Assembly: GCF_007565055.1 (NCBI RefSeq)
Contig: NC_044554.1
Location: forward strand, 20,500,921 to 20,564,920
DNA length: 64,000 bases
Origin: Rhinopithecus roxellana
Taxonomy: Eukaryota > Chordata > Mammalia > Primates > Cercopithecidae
Direction: 5' to 3'
In this document: positions 33,933 through 46,735 of the stretch, piece by piece
How the letters are laid out: each line of letters opens with the position of its first letter
Numbering within the stretch: the stretch's first letter is position 1
The notes under the pieces: model-generated
The model's database searches: none
Told to the model about the DNA's origin: nothing
The model's input: the letters and a program-made list of their open reading frames with translations, nothing else
Made by a program: the position numbers and the translations under genes

Positions 33933-35169
33933 GAAGGTATGAGTAACTTTTTTGATTTGTTTATTCTTTCCAAGTATCATTTGTATTGCTTTTAGGTAAT
34001 TTTGCTAATTTAAAAAAAAAAAGATATAATTTTTACAAACAAAAGCTCAAAGTGTCTTGTTTACTCATTATGCTTATATAATCCTATTAGTAACATCAAA
34101 GTGTGGTTTAATGTCACCTACATGTTTTCTAGTCTTTAGTAAACAATGCTGCTTTGTAGTTAAATCAATAGATTGGTCACAACAGATTACTACATTTCTC
34201 TTCCAGCACATTTTTATGATGCATTTTGTTTTGTTTTGCCTGTTTGTTTAAATCTTCAGGGCTCTATATGTTCACAAAATTACTGCACATACATTCAGCC
34301 TATGGGCTTGCATCCTTCAATAGACGTGGCTCCAGTCTGGGACTTGTTAACCATTCATTATATTTCTGACTTCAATGCTGAATTGGTGGGAAATTATATT
34401 CACTAAGCTTCATTCCCAGTGACACAGAGACACTGAGTGGGAGTTTGTGAGTGATGACTTTTCCAGTAGAATGTGAAGGTAATTGTAACAGTTTGACATA
34501 GAAGAACAGAGTGACTGCTTCAGGCCTGAGGACATAGGGTACAAACCAAGATAAAAGGAAGACTTGGAAACAAAGGCTACATTCTGTACCAGTTCTTTCT
34601 AAGTACTTTACACTAAAGGAGAACTTGTTAATGAATAACCACTATTGAAAAGCTGCCGTGAAAGCAAACAGAGAGCTATTTTACTATTAGTTACATTTTC
34701 ATGCAAACGTTACTCATTTGTTCCCGAAAAACCAAATATTCCCTATCACCCTTGAAGAGTAGGATAGAAAGGAATGCTTAGGTAACCAACAGGAACCACT
34801 GAAAGAAGAGGTAGAAAATGTGAAGAAAGCTGACCACAGAGGAGACAGTGAACTCCAAGAAAAAAAAAAAAAAAAAAAAAGGAAAGGAAGGAAGCGAAGC
34901 CTATGTTTGATGTAAAGAGATGCGTAGTTCATTGAACTAAATCCCAGAATAGAATGTAAGAGTTAACACATTAGTCAGCATCAGGGAAATAGGGATCATT
35001 ATTACAAGTACAATTCCCACATAACAATATTTGTTTGTTTGTTTGTTTTAAATCCTGGTTACCATAAAAGGTTAGAGCTTTATATAAATGTTAATATTGT
35101 TTGTTTACAATCAGCAATATGATGGGAATCTTGAACATCCAAGATTTAAAATCCCAGTTTAACAATTTC
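33933..35169. other. Unique sequence with poly(A) and (TTTG)n tracts
   Basis: No gene recognised. A-rich tract at 34859-34880; (TTTG)n at about 35030-35049. Confidence 0.5.
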
Positions 35170-35473
35170 GGCCGGGCGCGGTGGCTCAAGCCTGTAATCC
35201 CAGCACTTTGGGAGGCCGAGACGGGCAGATCACAAGGTCAGGAAATCGAGACCATCCTGGCTAACATGGTGAAACCCCGTCTCTACTAAAAAATACAAAA
35301 AACTAGCCGCGCGAGGTGGCGGGCGCCTGTAGTTCCAGCTACTCGGGAGGCTGAGGCAGGAGAATGGCATAAGCCCCGGGAGGCGGAGCTTGCAGTGAGC
35401 GGAGATCCGGCCACTCAGTCCAGCCTGAGCGACAGAGCAAGACTCCATCTCAAAAAAAAAAAAAAAAAAAAAA
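35170..35473 (+). mobile_element. Young AluY, Old World monkey type
   Basis: Near-consensus AluY with 'ggctcaagcctgtaatccc', 'cgcgaggtggcgggcgc' and 'gagatccggccact', and a tail of about 22 A. No convincing TSD found. Confidence 0.95.
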
Positions 35474-36827
35474 TTAATACTGTGTTCATTTTTATATTTC
35501 AAGTTTGCTTCTTATTTAGAAACAAATCATAATTCTTTATTTCTCAGTAGAGCATCTATCATAATTCCAATTTATTTTCTTATCCTTTCATCAATTTCTA
35601 GTTTTTTTTTTTTTTTCTATTCCCTGCCACATCTTCTAATCATAGCCCCACATCTAACTTATGAGAGATCACTTGGAAAATCAAAGAATTCATGTCATTT
35701 TAGTTAACAATGCATTAGATAAATAAATTCCAATTAACATTCACATTTATTGAGTTAATATTTTTAAGTAACTGTTTTTCAATTATTGGATTTTCCCATA
35801 GTGATAATTGAGTTTCACTTTCCTAATGACTCCTCTCAAATTTCAAAGAAAAGTAAAAAAGTCAAATAGAACTTCCAGCTATAGGAGTTCATGTATGGAA
35901 CTACACAGTGCTATCTATATTTAAAATATAGAGCAAATTGGATGCTTTATATAAACAAGCCTTTACATTCTATTGGCTTCTAAGAGGAGTAGCTCACATG
36001 AAATCTGAATGTGTGTTCTTTATAATCTAGTATAAGTGTCAATTTGAAGACAAGATTCAATGTTAATAACTCAAACCAGGAGGAATTCATCATGTTCCAA
36101 GTTAGGAACAAGTATATCTGAGAAAATGAATCATATTTTAATCTGATCTCATGAATAATAATTTTAGTCCAAATGAGATGTTTTAATCTTGAAGAGTATA
36201 AGGAAACAACAATTTGAAAAGAAATGCTAATGAAATGGCAATGTTCTGACATGATAGAATCTGTTAGGCAGCATTTCACTTCTACATTTCTCACCCCAAC
36301 TTCTTTCCTTTTGATTTAAACATTGGCATATCTAGTATATCTAATGCCCTGAACAGATTTTTTTTTAACATTCGTCATATTTCTATAACAAAACTATGTA
36401 CAGTAATAATCTTGCAACCATCACTAATAATCATTATTTAAATCACTCTTTAATTTAAAATTGAACAACAATTTAAAAGAGAAAAGAATTCCAACTTTGA
36501 AGAAATTATTCAAATATTTACTCTGTCATTAAGTATTAATTCCTCCTGCCCCAGAAGAAACGTGAACCTTTCATGTTTAGTCTATTTACAACATTGTAAA
36601 TATTTACAACATTGTAAATATATGTAAAAGCTCTAAGCAGTCACAGAGAATAGCAGATAGTTATTCATGATTCTTCACTTTTACCATCACTGTGTTTTCA
36701 CCATTTATTTAAAATCCACTGTTTCAATACAAGAGTGTGTAATACTATGGAGGATAAAGACAAGATGTGTACCAGAATGAACTTGAAGACTCTGAACCAT
36801 TAAGAACTTAGTCTAGAAACAAACACA
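35474..36827. other. Unique AT-rich sequence
   Basis: No gene recognised. T-run at about 35600-35617. An 18-bp tandem duplication (tatttacaacattgtaaa) lies at 36583-36600 and 36601-36618. Confidence 0.5.
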
Positions 36828-36863
36828 ATCACTTCTCTGCCCTTTGGCTAAGATCAAGTATAG
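36828..36863 (+). pseudogene. U2 snRNA retropseudogene, 5' fragment
   Basis: 36 bases match the 5' end of U2 snRNA with a few substitutions, including the branch-point-pairing neighbourhood and the diagnostic 'tttggctaagatcaagt'. Similar flanks 'tagaaacaaacaca' (36814-36827) and 'tagaaaagaacaca' (36861-36874), 12 of 14 identical, look like a TSD. This indicates retroposition of a 3'-truncated U2 copy. Far too short to be a working snRNA gene. Confidence 0.8.
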
Positions 36864-36874
36864 AAAAGAACACA

Positions 36875-38935
36875 AATAACTAAGTCCCTGTGTATGTATA
36901 TGTTGGAGGGTGTAAATATAAAAGAAGGAGAAACTTCAGGAAGATTCCAAAAGGTAATTTCCCAATAAACACTATTTATGTGTTCATATAATGCAAGACA
37001 TTTATATTTAAAGAGACCACTTGGTTTTCTAGGACTTAAAAAAATTTTTTTCAGGTCTTTTTCAGATCAACATTAAAAACACAGACATAATATATTTTTA
37101 TTTTCAACCCTGAAAAAATGATCTGTTGAATTTGTATTAGTTTAGCTGCCAAAATAGATCAGAGGATGCTAATCCATGAGGAATGTGTCTCCTCCTCCCC
37201 TTTTTCCCTTCCTTTAAAACCAAGAGATGCATATAATTTAACCATGCTTGCTTTGGGTAACAAACAGCATGGGGTTGAAATGCATTGAATCTGCTTTCTA
37301 AGGAAGTACAATACTTCACATTTTTAATGCATCACTGAACAGAGGTCAAGTAGGGTAGTACCAACATAATATAGCACATCAAACTCAACTACCCACAGTA
37401 AAGTAACTCAATATACCCTGTGTTTATTTCTCCCACATTAACAAGTGGGTCATCAATCTCTTAGCTAACGTAAGCCCAGTTGTAAATTTATGGTATTTTG
37501 CTTCCCAACATGTTCCTGCTCGGTTTTCATGATTTTCCCTAATATATGATCACTTGGCAAATACAAAAAGATAGGATATTTATTTTTGATTTCCAGATTA
37601 ACTTAAAGTTATCATTATTCCCCACCAAGAATTCTGGAAAGCTACATAAAGTCTATCAAAAATAATTAGTGTTTGTCTAACAAAATAATTATTATCCATC
37701 TAACTTTCTCCTTTCTTTGTAGTTATTTCAATAAAATTAGTAGCTGAGACCATCACCTTGAGGAGAAATAATAATTGTCAGTTAACAGGATCTACATAAT
37801 TCTTAAAATTTATAAAAATTTATAAAATTCCTACAAATTAAAAAACTGTATAAGAACAAATAAGAGAGAAATTCTGTAACTGTTAAAAGTAGGTGTTCTA
37901 TTTAATGTGGGTGATGAATAACCTAACTCCCTCAGGTTAATATATTTTCCTTGCTGTTTAGTACTTTTGTGGAAGTTTTGATGTGTATTTCATTTTAAGT
38001 AACATAGAGCAACAGTGACATTACATTTCAATTACAAGTGAGAAAAATGGAAGGACCACTCTGTGGCTTATTTGAACTCTTTCATTATTTGGTTATACCA
38101 TCCTATTTTGATACAACAATGGGAAGTTTTATGTTTAAAAGACTTTTATTCTATCCTCCTCCATGCACTTGCACATGTATTTTTCTCTACAAACACCTCT
38201 AGTAGGCATTTATTTCATAAACGTGAACATTACACATATATTGGGAGATAGGAAATTAGCAAGATAAGGTTCCCAGTTTTGAAAAGCTTGTAGTCTAATG
38301 GAGAAAATATATATTGTAGGAGAGGGTGTTTTGCTTTTGTTCTTGGATAATACAATTTGGAAACACCTTGATGTTCTAAGGATTCACAGAGTAGCCTGAC
38401 CTGCGACTCTGCAAATAATGGAAGTGATGCTATCTCCAGGAAAGAGGAGTCCATTTTCAGAGGAGGTGACTCATCTTCCATGGCTGCTGAGGCTGGGACC
38501 TGGGAACCAAAGACGAATGAACAGAGCACGCAGCACGAGATCCTTAACTAAGATAAAGTTACTAATTCATTCTTCCAAGAGGATAGAACTGGGACACACT
38601 GCTTTGTTTTTTTGGAATACATACATACATACTTATTCATACTTCTTGAAAACATAAATTTGTTTTCTCAAAATTTATGTTTTCTCATAATATTTTTAAA
38701 GGCAGATTTACCTTGAGTTCATGGGGATTCTTGCTAAGAGTATTCAATATCTAGCAACTGCAAAATGATCGGGCTTGTTTTTTAAAATAAATGTTGATAA
38801 AGTCTTGAAGAAATAGCCAAAAGTCCCATCCTAGTGATAAAATGAATTCTATAAAGTTGAAATGGTTTTTCAGAACTGTAAATTACCTAAATGTTTTATC
38901 AGTTAAATAAATTATATAACATCTATATAAAAAAG
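36875..38935. other. Unique AT-rich sequence
   Basis: No gene recognised. A perfect 14-bp inverted repeat (gaaaacataaattt at 38648-38661, its complement at 38671-38684) lies near a short (CATA)n stretch at about 38620-38632. Confidence 0.5.
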
Positions 38936-38946
38936 AGGCCATTTCA

Positions 38947-39271
38947 GCCAGGTGCAGTGGCTCACACCTGTAATCTCAACACTTTGGGAGGCCTAGGCGG
39001 GTGGATCACAAGGTCAAGACATCGAGACCATCCTGACCAACATGGTGAAACCTCTGTCTCTACTAAAAACAAAAATTAGCTGGGCATGGCGGTGCGCCCC
39101 TGTAGTCCCAGCTATTTGGGAGACTGAGGCAGGAGAATCGCTTGAACCCAGGAGGCGGAGGTTGCAATAAGCTAAGATTTTGTCACTGCGCTCCAGCCTG
39201 GGAGACAGAGCAAGACTGTCTCAAAAACAAACAAACAAACAAAAACCCCAAAAACAAACAAACAAAAAAGC
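38947..39271 (+). mobile_element. Sense Alu with (CAAA)n-rich tail
   Basis: Alu body to about 39226 followed by an A tail interrupted by C at regular steps. Perfect 11-bp TSD aggccatttca (38936-38946 and 39272-39282). Confidence 0.95.
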
Positions 39272-39644
39272 AGGCCATTTCAAAGTATATTTTTGAGACA
39301 ACTTATTGAAAGTGAGAAAACTTCCACGTTATAGTGAGAGAGACAGATTTTAAATCAACATTACATTAATGGATTTCATGAACAGTCTCTCAACATAAAA
39401 ATAAACATACAAAAAGATATAAGGAATAATATATTTAAAAATATTCAACTAGTATTTCTTTATTAAAATATGAGCAAGCATTTAAAAGGGAATTAAAATA
39501 AAATTATTAATTTATTATGTATGTCCCTTAAATTCTCCCAGTTTAAACAACAATTAAAAATACATATGTAAATATTGTCATTTATAATGAAAATTAATTT
39601 TCATAGTGTATCCATCAGGCAATATTTTTACTATGTTATTATAT

Positions 39645-39800
39645 CTTAATCCTTATAATAGACCTATAAGGTGGAAATTGTTATTACCCCCACTGTGTAG
39701 ATGAATACAGTGATGTTCAGAGATGCTAATTGTCCAATGTTACAGGGCTAATAAGTGGCAGGGCTGGATTGTGAATCCAGTTATCACTGCTCCAGAGTTT
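39645..39800 (-). repeat. MIR SINE (antisense)
   Basis: Antisense MIR order: 'taatccttataatagacc', 'ttattacccccactgtgtag', 'gttacagggctaataagt', 'ggcagggctggattgtgaat'. Confidence 0.8.
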
Positions 39801-39820
39801 CTTAAAAAACACAAGACTTC

Positions 39821-40134
39821 GGTCAGGTGTGGTAGCTCACGCCTGCAATCCCAGCCCTTTGGGAGGCCAAGGTGGGTGGATCACGAGGTCAGGAGTTCGA
39901 GACCAATCTGACCAACATGGTGAAACCCCGTCTCTACTAAAAATACAAAAATTAGCTGGGCATGGTGGTGGGTGCCTGTAATCCCAGCTATTCAGGAGGA
40001 TGAGCAGAGCAGAATCGCTTGAACCCGGAAGGCAGAGGTTGCAGTGAGCCGAGATCGCTCCACTGCACTCCAGCCTGGGTGACAGAGCAAGACTCTGTTT
40101 CACAAAACAAACAAACAAAAAACAACAACAAAAG
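39821..40134 (+). mobile_element. Sense Alu (S-like)
   Basis: Alu with a C-interrupted A tail. Imperfect TSD cacaagacttc (39810-39820) and cacaagatctc (40135-40145). Confidence 0.92.
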
Positions 40135-40418
40135 CACAAGATCTCATTAAGAGGTGTCACCATTTAAAAATTAACAAAATTTCCACTTTGTTGTCAATTT
40201 TTAAAATTTGTGCTTCTAAAATCATGTTCTCAAAAATTACATACATTTCATTTTATCATTGTGCAGTTCTATGGGGTTTGACATATTCATAGATTTGTGT
40301 AACCACCATAAAAAAATATGGGAAAAGGAAAATTTTGTTACCCCCTAAATTCCCTCACGCTGCTGCTTTGTAGTCAATCACTTCCCCTATTCGTACCCCT
40401 AACAACTACTGATTTTTT

Positions 40419-40738
40419 ATCTTTTTTTGTTTGTTTATTTTGTTTTGTTTTGTTTTTGAAACGGAGTCTGCTCTGTCGCCCAGGCTGGAGTGCAGTGGTA
40501 GGATCTCGGCTCACTGCAAGCTCCGGTTCCCGGGTTTACGCCATTCTCCTCCGCCAGCCTCCCTAGTAGCTGGGACTACAGGCGCCCGCCACGACGCCCG
40601 GCTAATTTTTTGTATTTTTAGTAGAGACGGGGTTTCACCGTGTTAGCCAGGATGGTCTCGATTTCCTGACCTCGTGATCCGCCCACCTGTGACTCCCAAA
40701 GTGCTGGGATTACAGGTGTGAGGCACCGCGCCCGGCCC
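40419..40738 (-). mobile_element. Antisense AluY
   Basis: AluY with a T/G-rich head, near-consensus body ending 'accgcgcccggccc'. Probable TSD ctgatttttt (40409-40418 and 40739-40748). Confidence 0.93.
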
Positions 40739-40782
40739 TGATTTTTTTTTCTAATTCTATAGTGTGTTCTTTAAGATAGGGG

Positions 40783-41101
40783 TCCCCAGTCCCCATGCTG
40801 CGGATCAACCCCGGCCCCTGGCCAGTTAGGAACTGGGCCACAGCAGGAGGTGAGACGCCGGTGACTGAGCATTGCTGACTGAGCTCCTCCTCCTGTCCCA
40901 TCAGCCACGACATTAGCTTCTCATAGGAGTGTGAACCTATTGTGAACTGTGCATGTGAGGGATCTAGGTTGCACGCCCCTTATGAGACTCTATGCCTGAT
41001 GATCTGAGGTGGAACAGTTTCATACCAAAATCATCCCCCAAACCCCCTTGCGTGTCCCATAGAAAACCAGTTCCTGGTGCCAAAAAGGTTGAGGACTGCT
41101 G
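40783..41101. mobile_element. hAT-Charlie element, MER1/Charlie3-like
   Basis: Termini 'ggggtccccagtcccc' and 'aaggttgaggactgctg' correspond to the imperfect terminal inverted repeats of this hAT family. The interior carries 'cacagcaggaggtgaga', 'gtgagggatctaggttgc' and 'gcctgatgatctgaggtgga', characteristic of the family. About 320 bp, non-autonomous, no transposase frame. Confidence 0.88.
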
Positions 41102-41346
41102 CCATTTATGTCACATAAATGCCATCATACATTATGTAATCTTGGGACTGGCATCTTTCATTTTGCATAATGTATCTGAAAGTTATTCATGTCGTTTCAT
41201 GTATCAATAGTTCATTCCTTTTTATTGTGAGGTAGTTTTCTATTATATGGATGTGCAACAGTTTGTTTATCCTTTCACCAATTGAAAAGTATTTGAATTG
41301 TTTCCTTTCTGGGACAATTACAAATAATGCTGTCATTTTTGTGAAA

Positions 41347-41369
41347 GTGTGTGTGTGTGTGTGTGTGTG
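41347..41369. repeat. (GT)n microsatellite
   Basis: About 11 GT units inside the antisense L1M region. Confidence 0.95.
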
Positions 41370-41390
41370 CGAACAAATCTTTTCATCTAT

Positions 41391-41590
41391 CTAAGGTTTT
41401 TTAACCTTAGCACTATTGATATTTTAGGTTGGATAACTATCGTGGGGACTGTCCTGGCCATGGTAGGATGTTTCAAAGCGTGCCAGGCCTCTATGAACCA
41501 GATTGCAGAAGCACCTTCAGTTGTGACAAGCAAAAATGTCTTAAGATTTTGCTAAATGTCCCCTGGGCGCAAAATTGTCCAAAGATAAAT
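41391..41590 (-). mobile_element. hAT-Charlie MITE, MER20-like, antisense
   Basis: Carries 'ttaaccttagcactattgat', 'ccatggtaggatgtttc', 'agttgtgacaagcaaaaatg' and 'ctaaatgtcccctggg', a diverged but ordered match. The open frame at 41349-41555 is a product of this repeat. Confidence 0.8.
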
Positions 41591-41949
41591 ACTGTTGTAG
41601 GATAAATATCTAAAAGTGGTATTACTAAATCATATGGATATATGTTAAATTTATTAAAATATAGAAAAACTATATTCAAGTGTGGCTGTATCATTTTGCA
41701 TTCCCGTCAGCAAAACGTATCCTCAGCAGCATATCATTGCAATTTTTATAGTCTTGGGTGTTTATTTTTGTTTCATTTTTTTTTTTAAACATTAGCCATT
41801 CTAATGGAGTGTAGTGGTACCTCATTACGTTTTAAAATCTGCATTTCTCTAACAACTTATGCTGTTGGGCTTCTTTTCATGTACTTAACTCGCCGTTCGT
41901 ATATCTTCTTTGTAAAGAATCTGTTCGGGTCTTTCACTCATTTTATTTT

Positions 41950-43218
41950 TTTAAATGGGTTTTTAAAAATTTATTGATACACAATAGATGTACTTATTTT
42001 GGGGGTACATGTTATATAATGAGTAAAGATCATACCAGGTTAGTTGAGATATTCATTACCTTAAATAATCTTTTCTTAATGCTAGGAACATTAGAATTAT
42101 TATCTTCTAGCTATTTGAAAAGTACAATAGATTATTGTTAACTATAGTCACCCTACTGCTCTATCAAACACAACATCTTATTTCTTCTATCTAACTGTAT
42201 ATTTGTAATCATTAATGAAACTTTCCTCATCCATGCCTTGCCCCTTCCCTTCCCGGCCACTAGTAACCACCAATGTTTTGTCTTTATGAGATCTACCTTT
42301 TAGCTCCCACATAAGAGTGAGAACATGTGATATTGTTCTCTCCATGCTTGACCTATTTCACTTAATGTAATGATCTTTAGTTCTATCCATGTTGCTACAA
42401 ATGACAGGATTTCATTCTTTTTTATGGCTGAATAGTACTCCATTGGTTATACATAACATATTTTCTTTATCCATTCATCCACCGATGGGCACCTAGGTTG
42501 ACTCCATATTTTGTCTATTGTGAACAATGCTGCAATAAATGTAGAAGTGCAGATATCTCTTTGATATATTAATTTTTTATTTTGATGTTTACTTGGTAGG
42601 TGAAATTTCTAGATCATATGGTAGTTCTATTTTTTTTTATTTTCTGAGGACCCTGCATACTATTTTCCATAGTGTCTGAACTAATTTATATTCCTACCAG
42701 CAGTGTACAAGGGTTCCCTTTTCTTCACATCCTTGCTATCACCTATTATTCTCTTTTGGATAAAAGCCATTGTAACTGAAATTAGATAATGCCTCACTGT
42801 AGTTTTGATGTGCAATTTTCCGATGCTTAGCAATGTTGAGCATTTTTAAAATATAAGTTTTGGCCATTTGTATGTCTTTTCTTGACAAATGCCTACAAAT
42901 GCCTACTCAGTTGTTGGTTTTTTGTTTGTTTGTTTGTTTGTTTGTTTGTTTGTTTTCTGAGCTATTTGAACTCATTATATATTCTGGTTATTAATCCCTT
43001 ATCAGATGTATAGGTTGCAAATATTTTCACCCATTCTGTTAGTTGTATCTTTATTGATTTTTTTCCTTTGCTGCATAGAAGCCAAGTTGATATAATCCCA
43101 TTTATCAACATTTGCTTCTGTTGCTTGTGATTTTGAGGTCTTACACAAAAAATCTTCGCCTAGACCAATGTCTTGGAATGCTAAGTCTTAGATCTGAAAC
43201 TATTAAACTACTGGAAGA
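41950..43218 (-). mobile_element. Antisense L1 (L1PB/L1MA age), 5'-inverted
   Basis: Antisense L1 3' UTR and ORF2 3' end from 'ttattgatacacaatagatg' at the left to 'cgcctagaccaatgtctt' at about 43175. Immediately after it, 43186-43218 reads in sense as ORF2 (LRSETIKLLEENL), the stretch that lies just upstream in L1. This is a short 5' inversion. A (GTTT)n expansion lies at 42918-42956. The frame 43112-43297 spans the junction and is not a gene. Confidence 0.8.
42918..42956. repeat. (TTTG)n microsatellite
   Basis: About nine TTTG units within antisense L1 sequence. Confidence 0.95.
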
Positions 43219-45540
43219 AAATCTGGATTTTTTTCAATTGTTGAGTTTAGAGAATCGATTATGTATTTTAGATACAAATCCTTTGTCACACATTTGATTA
43301 GTATATTTTTGTCCTAGTCTGTGGCTAGTTTTATTAAATATTGATGAAGTCAAATTACCAACATTTTTTTTATGGATCACACTTTTGGTGTCATATCTAG
43401 AAACCATTTGCCTAATTCAAGGTTACAAAGATTTTACCTGTGTTTTCTCTAAGAATTTTATAGTTATTTTAAGTTTATTATATATTTTGAAGTAAAGTTT
43501 TTGCACTGGATGACATATGGGCAAGGTGGTTTGTTTGTTTCTTTTCATGTTAATGTGCGATAGCTTCAGTACCAGTTGTTGAAAAAAGCATCCTTTCGTT
43601 ATCAAATTATTTACACACCTTGGTCAAAAATTAATTGACAATATTTGCATGGGTCAAAATCTGCATTGCTGTTTTGTTTCTTCTGCTTCTTTGTCTGTCT
43701 TTCCACTAATACCACAAGCTCTTGATAACTATAGTCAGCTGTGAGTCTTAAAATAGGTAGTGAGAGTCCTCCAACTTCGCTTTTCTGTTCGAAAATTGTT
43801 TTGTTTTTCTATATAAATTTAAAAATGTACTTGATTGTGTCCACAAAGTATCTGCTGTGATTTTGTTTGGGATGGTGTTAAACTTAACAAATCAATTTAG
43901 GGAGAATTGACATGTTAACAATAGTGAGTTTTCCAGTCTGTAAACACAATATGTCTCCTCATTTATTTAGATTTCTCTTGATTTCTTTCATTAGCGTTTC
44001 GTGGTTTTGAGCTTAGAGGTCTTGCACATATTGTTAAAGTTACTTTTGTTGGAGTTATTGTGAAAGATATTGTTTACATTTCAGTTTTCTTGCCGCTATA
44101 GAGAAATATGATTAATTTTTTATGTTGATGGTATAATCTATAACCTTGCTTATCAACTAATCTCAGGACTTTTTTTTGTAGATTTCTTGGTATTTTCTAC
44201 ATAGGGAATCATTTTGTCTGTGAACAGGAACAAATTTATTCCTTCCTTTCAACTTGCATGATGCTTTTATTTTTCTTCTTGCCTTATCACATTTTCTAGG
44301 GCATTAATATCACACTGAATAAGAGTACACAGAACAGACATCTGGCCTTATTCCTAGTCTTAGGTGAAAAATATTTAGTCTTTCACCAACAAGTATGATG
44401 ATAGATGTATGTTTTTTGGTAGATTTCTTTGTCAGATTGAGAAAGTTTCCTTCTATGCCTAATTTTCAGGGTCTTTTAAAATCATGAATGTATATGGAAT
44501 TTTACTTATCTCTGTCAAGATCATAATATGGCCTTTTCTTGTTTGGGCTATTAGTAGGATGGTTTTAATACTTTAATTTATTTTTGAATATTGAAACACC
44601 TTTATAATCCTGGGACAATGATCATGCTGTGACACTCTTTTTATATATTGCTGGATTTATTCGGCTAGTATTTTGTTGAAATTTTTTGTGTTCATAAGGG
44701 ATAATGGGACTCTACTATTTTCATTTTATTTTTCTTTCTGTCTTTGTCTAGTTTTGATCTCAGGATAATAGTTGCATCATAAAATAGATTGGGAATTTTT
44801 TTTATGGCTTTGATTTTCTGGAAGAGATTATGAGTTTTGGTGTTATTTTAAATAATTGGTAAAATTTACTAATAAATCATTCAAGCCTGAGTTTTATTTT
44901 TTGGAATGTTTTTAAATTATGAGTTCAATTTGTTAATAGGTACTTCCAGTTATCTATATATTTTTGAAATAGTGTTTGTAATTTGCATCTGTCAATAAAC
45001 TGGTCCAGTTTATTTAATTTGTTGAATGCATATTTAGAAAATGTCCTTTGTGTTTTTGTCTCTAAGTGTTCATTATTATAAGGAACACTTGGAACACAGT
45101 GTGATCGCTAAATAAATAATAAATGTGAGCACACATACATACCAGAGAAGAAACAGAAAATCCCAAACTCCCATCTGAATAAATCATTCTTAGGAAACAT
45201 TTACTTTAAATCTGATAAAGTTCCTATGCAGTAGAACAATTTATAAAGACAGTGACATCTTGTGACCGTTCAAAAAGAAAACACGTGGGTTGTAATCTTT
45301 TAGCTCAAGTTCATAGAGTGGTTTATAGTATTCTCTTACATCAGTTTAATTTCTATGATGTCTGTAGTGAGTGACATTCTAGCTTTTGTTCCTGAGGATG
45401 CTAATTTGGGTCTTTTCATTTCTTTTTCCTCTCCTAATTTTGACTAGAGATCTATCACTTTTATTGATGTTTTCCATCAAGCAGATTTTGATTTCATAGA
45501 CTTCTCAATGCTTTTCTGTTTTCAATTTCATCAATTTCTG

Positions 45541-45868
45541 ATGTTTTCTTTTTTTTCTTTCTTTCTTTTTTTTTTTTTTTTTTTTTTCACAAGAGTCTCA
45601 CTCTGACGCCCAGGCTGGAGTGCAGTGATGCGATCTTGGCTCACTGCAAGCTCTGCCTCTTGGGTCCACTCCATTCTCCTGCCTCAGCCTCCCGAGTAGC
45701 TGGCACTACAGGCATCCACCACCATACCCAGCTACTTGTTTTGTATTTTTAGTAGAGATGGGGTTTCACCATGTTAGCCAGGATGGTCCCAATCTCCTGA
45801 CCTCATTATCTGCCTGCCTCGGCCTCGCAAAGTGCTGGGATTACAGGCGTGAGCCACTGCGCCTGGCC
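45541..45868 (-). mobile_element. Antisense Alu with long T/C head
   Basis: Long T-rich head (45547-45588), body to 'ctgcgcctggcc'. TSD aatttctg (45533-45540 and 45869-45876). Confidence 0.92.
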
Positions 45869-45934
45869 AATTTCTGCTTTTGTATTTATTATCTTTTTCC
45901 TTCTGCATGAATTGTGTTTTTGTTTGTTCTTTAT

Positions 45935-46432
45935 TTCTACTTTCTTTTGTTTTAATCTTTTAAGTTCAGGGGTACAAGTGAAGTTTGCTACATAGATAAA
46001 CTTATGTCATGGGGGCTTGTTGTACAGATTATTTCATCACCCAGTATAAAGGCTAGTACTCATTAGTTATTTTTCCTGATCCTCTTCCTCCTCCCACCAT
46101 TCACCCTCTGAAAAGCCCCAGTGTGTGTTGTTCCACTCTAGGAGTCCATGTGTTCCCATCATTTAGCTCCCACTTATAAGAGAGAGCATGAGGTATTTGG
46201 TTTTCTGTTCCTGTGTTAGTTTGCTAAGGATAATGGCCTCTACCTCCATCCATGCCCCAGCAAAGGACGTGATCTTATTCTTTTATATGGCTGCATAGTA
46301 GTTCATGGTGTATATGTACTACATTTTCTTTAACCAGTCTGTCATTGATGGGCATTTAGGTTGATTCCATGTCTTTGCTATTGTGAGTAGTGCAGCTATG
46401 AATATTTGTACACATGTAACCTAGTTCTAGTT
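45935..46432 (-). mobile_element. Antisense L1 3' end, 5'-truncated
   Basis: About 500 bp of L1 3' UTR and ORF2 end in antisense ('ttaagttcaggggtacaag', 'gttcctgtgttagtttgct', 'ctgcatagtagttcatggtg', 'cattgatgggcatttagg'). The old L1M resumes at 46433. No TSD found. Confidence 0.85.
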
Positions 46433-46735
46433 TTTAAGGTGAAAACTTAGATGATTGATTTGATTTCTTTATTCTTTCTAACATAGGCATTTATGCTATA
46501 CATTTATGCAGTGCTGTATATATATCTCTCATTTTTAATATTGTATTTTAATTTTTATTCATTTTAAATACTTTTAAATTTCCTTCGAGATATTCCTTGA
46601 TCTAGGGATTATTTAGAAATATATTATTTATTATAAAAATATTTGGATTTTAACATATATAATTTTTTCTTACAATTTTAATTTTCTTAAAATTTTTAAA
46701 TTTTTTTTGGCCAAGAAATATAATTTCAATTTTTT

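Noticed and set aside
36828..36863. Possible functional snRNA gene
   Set aside because: Only the first 36 bases of U2 are present, with substitutions and no snRNA promoter elements upstream.
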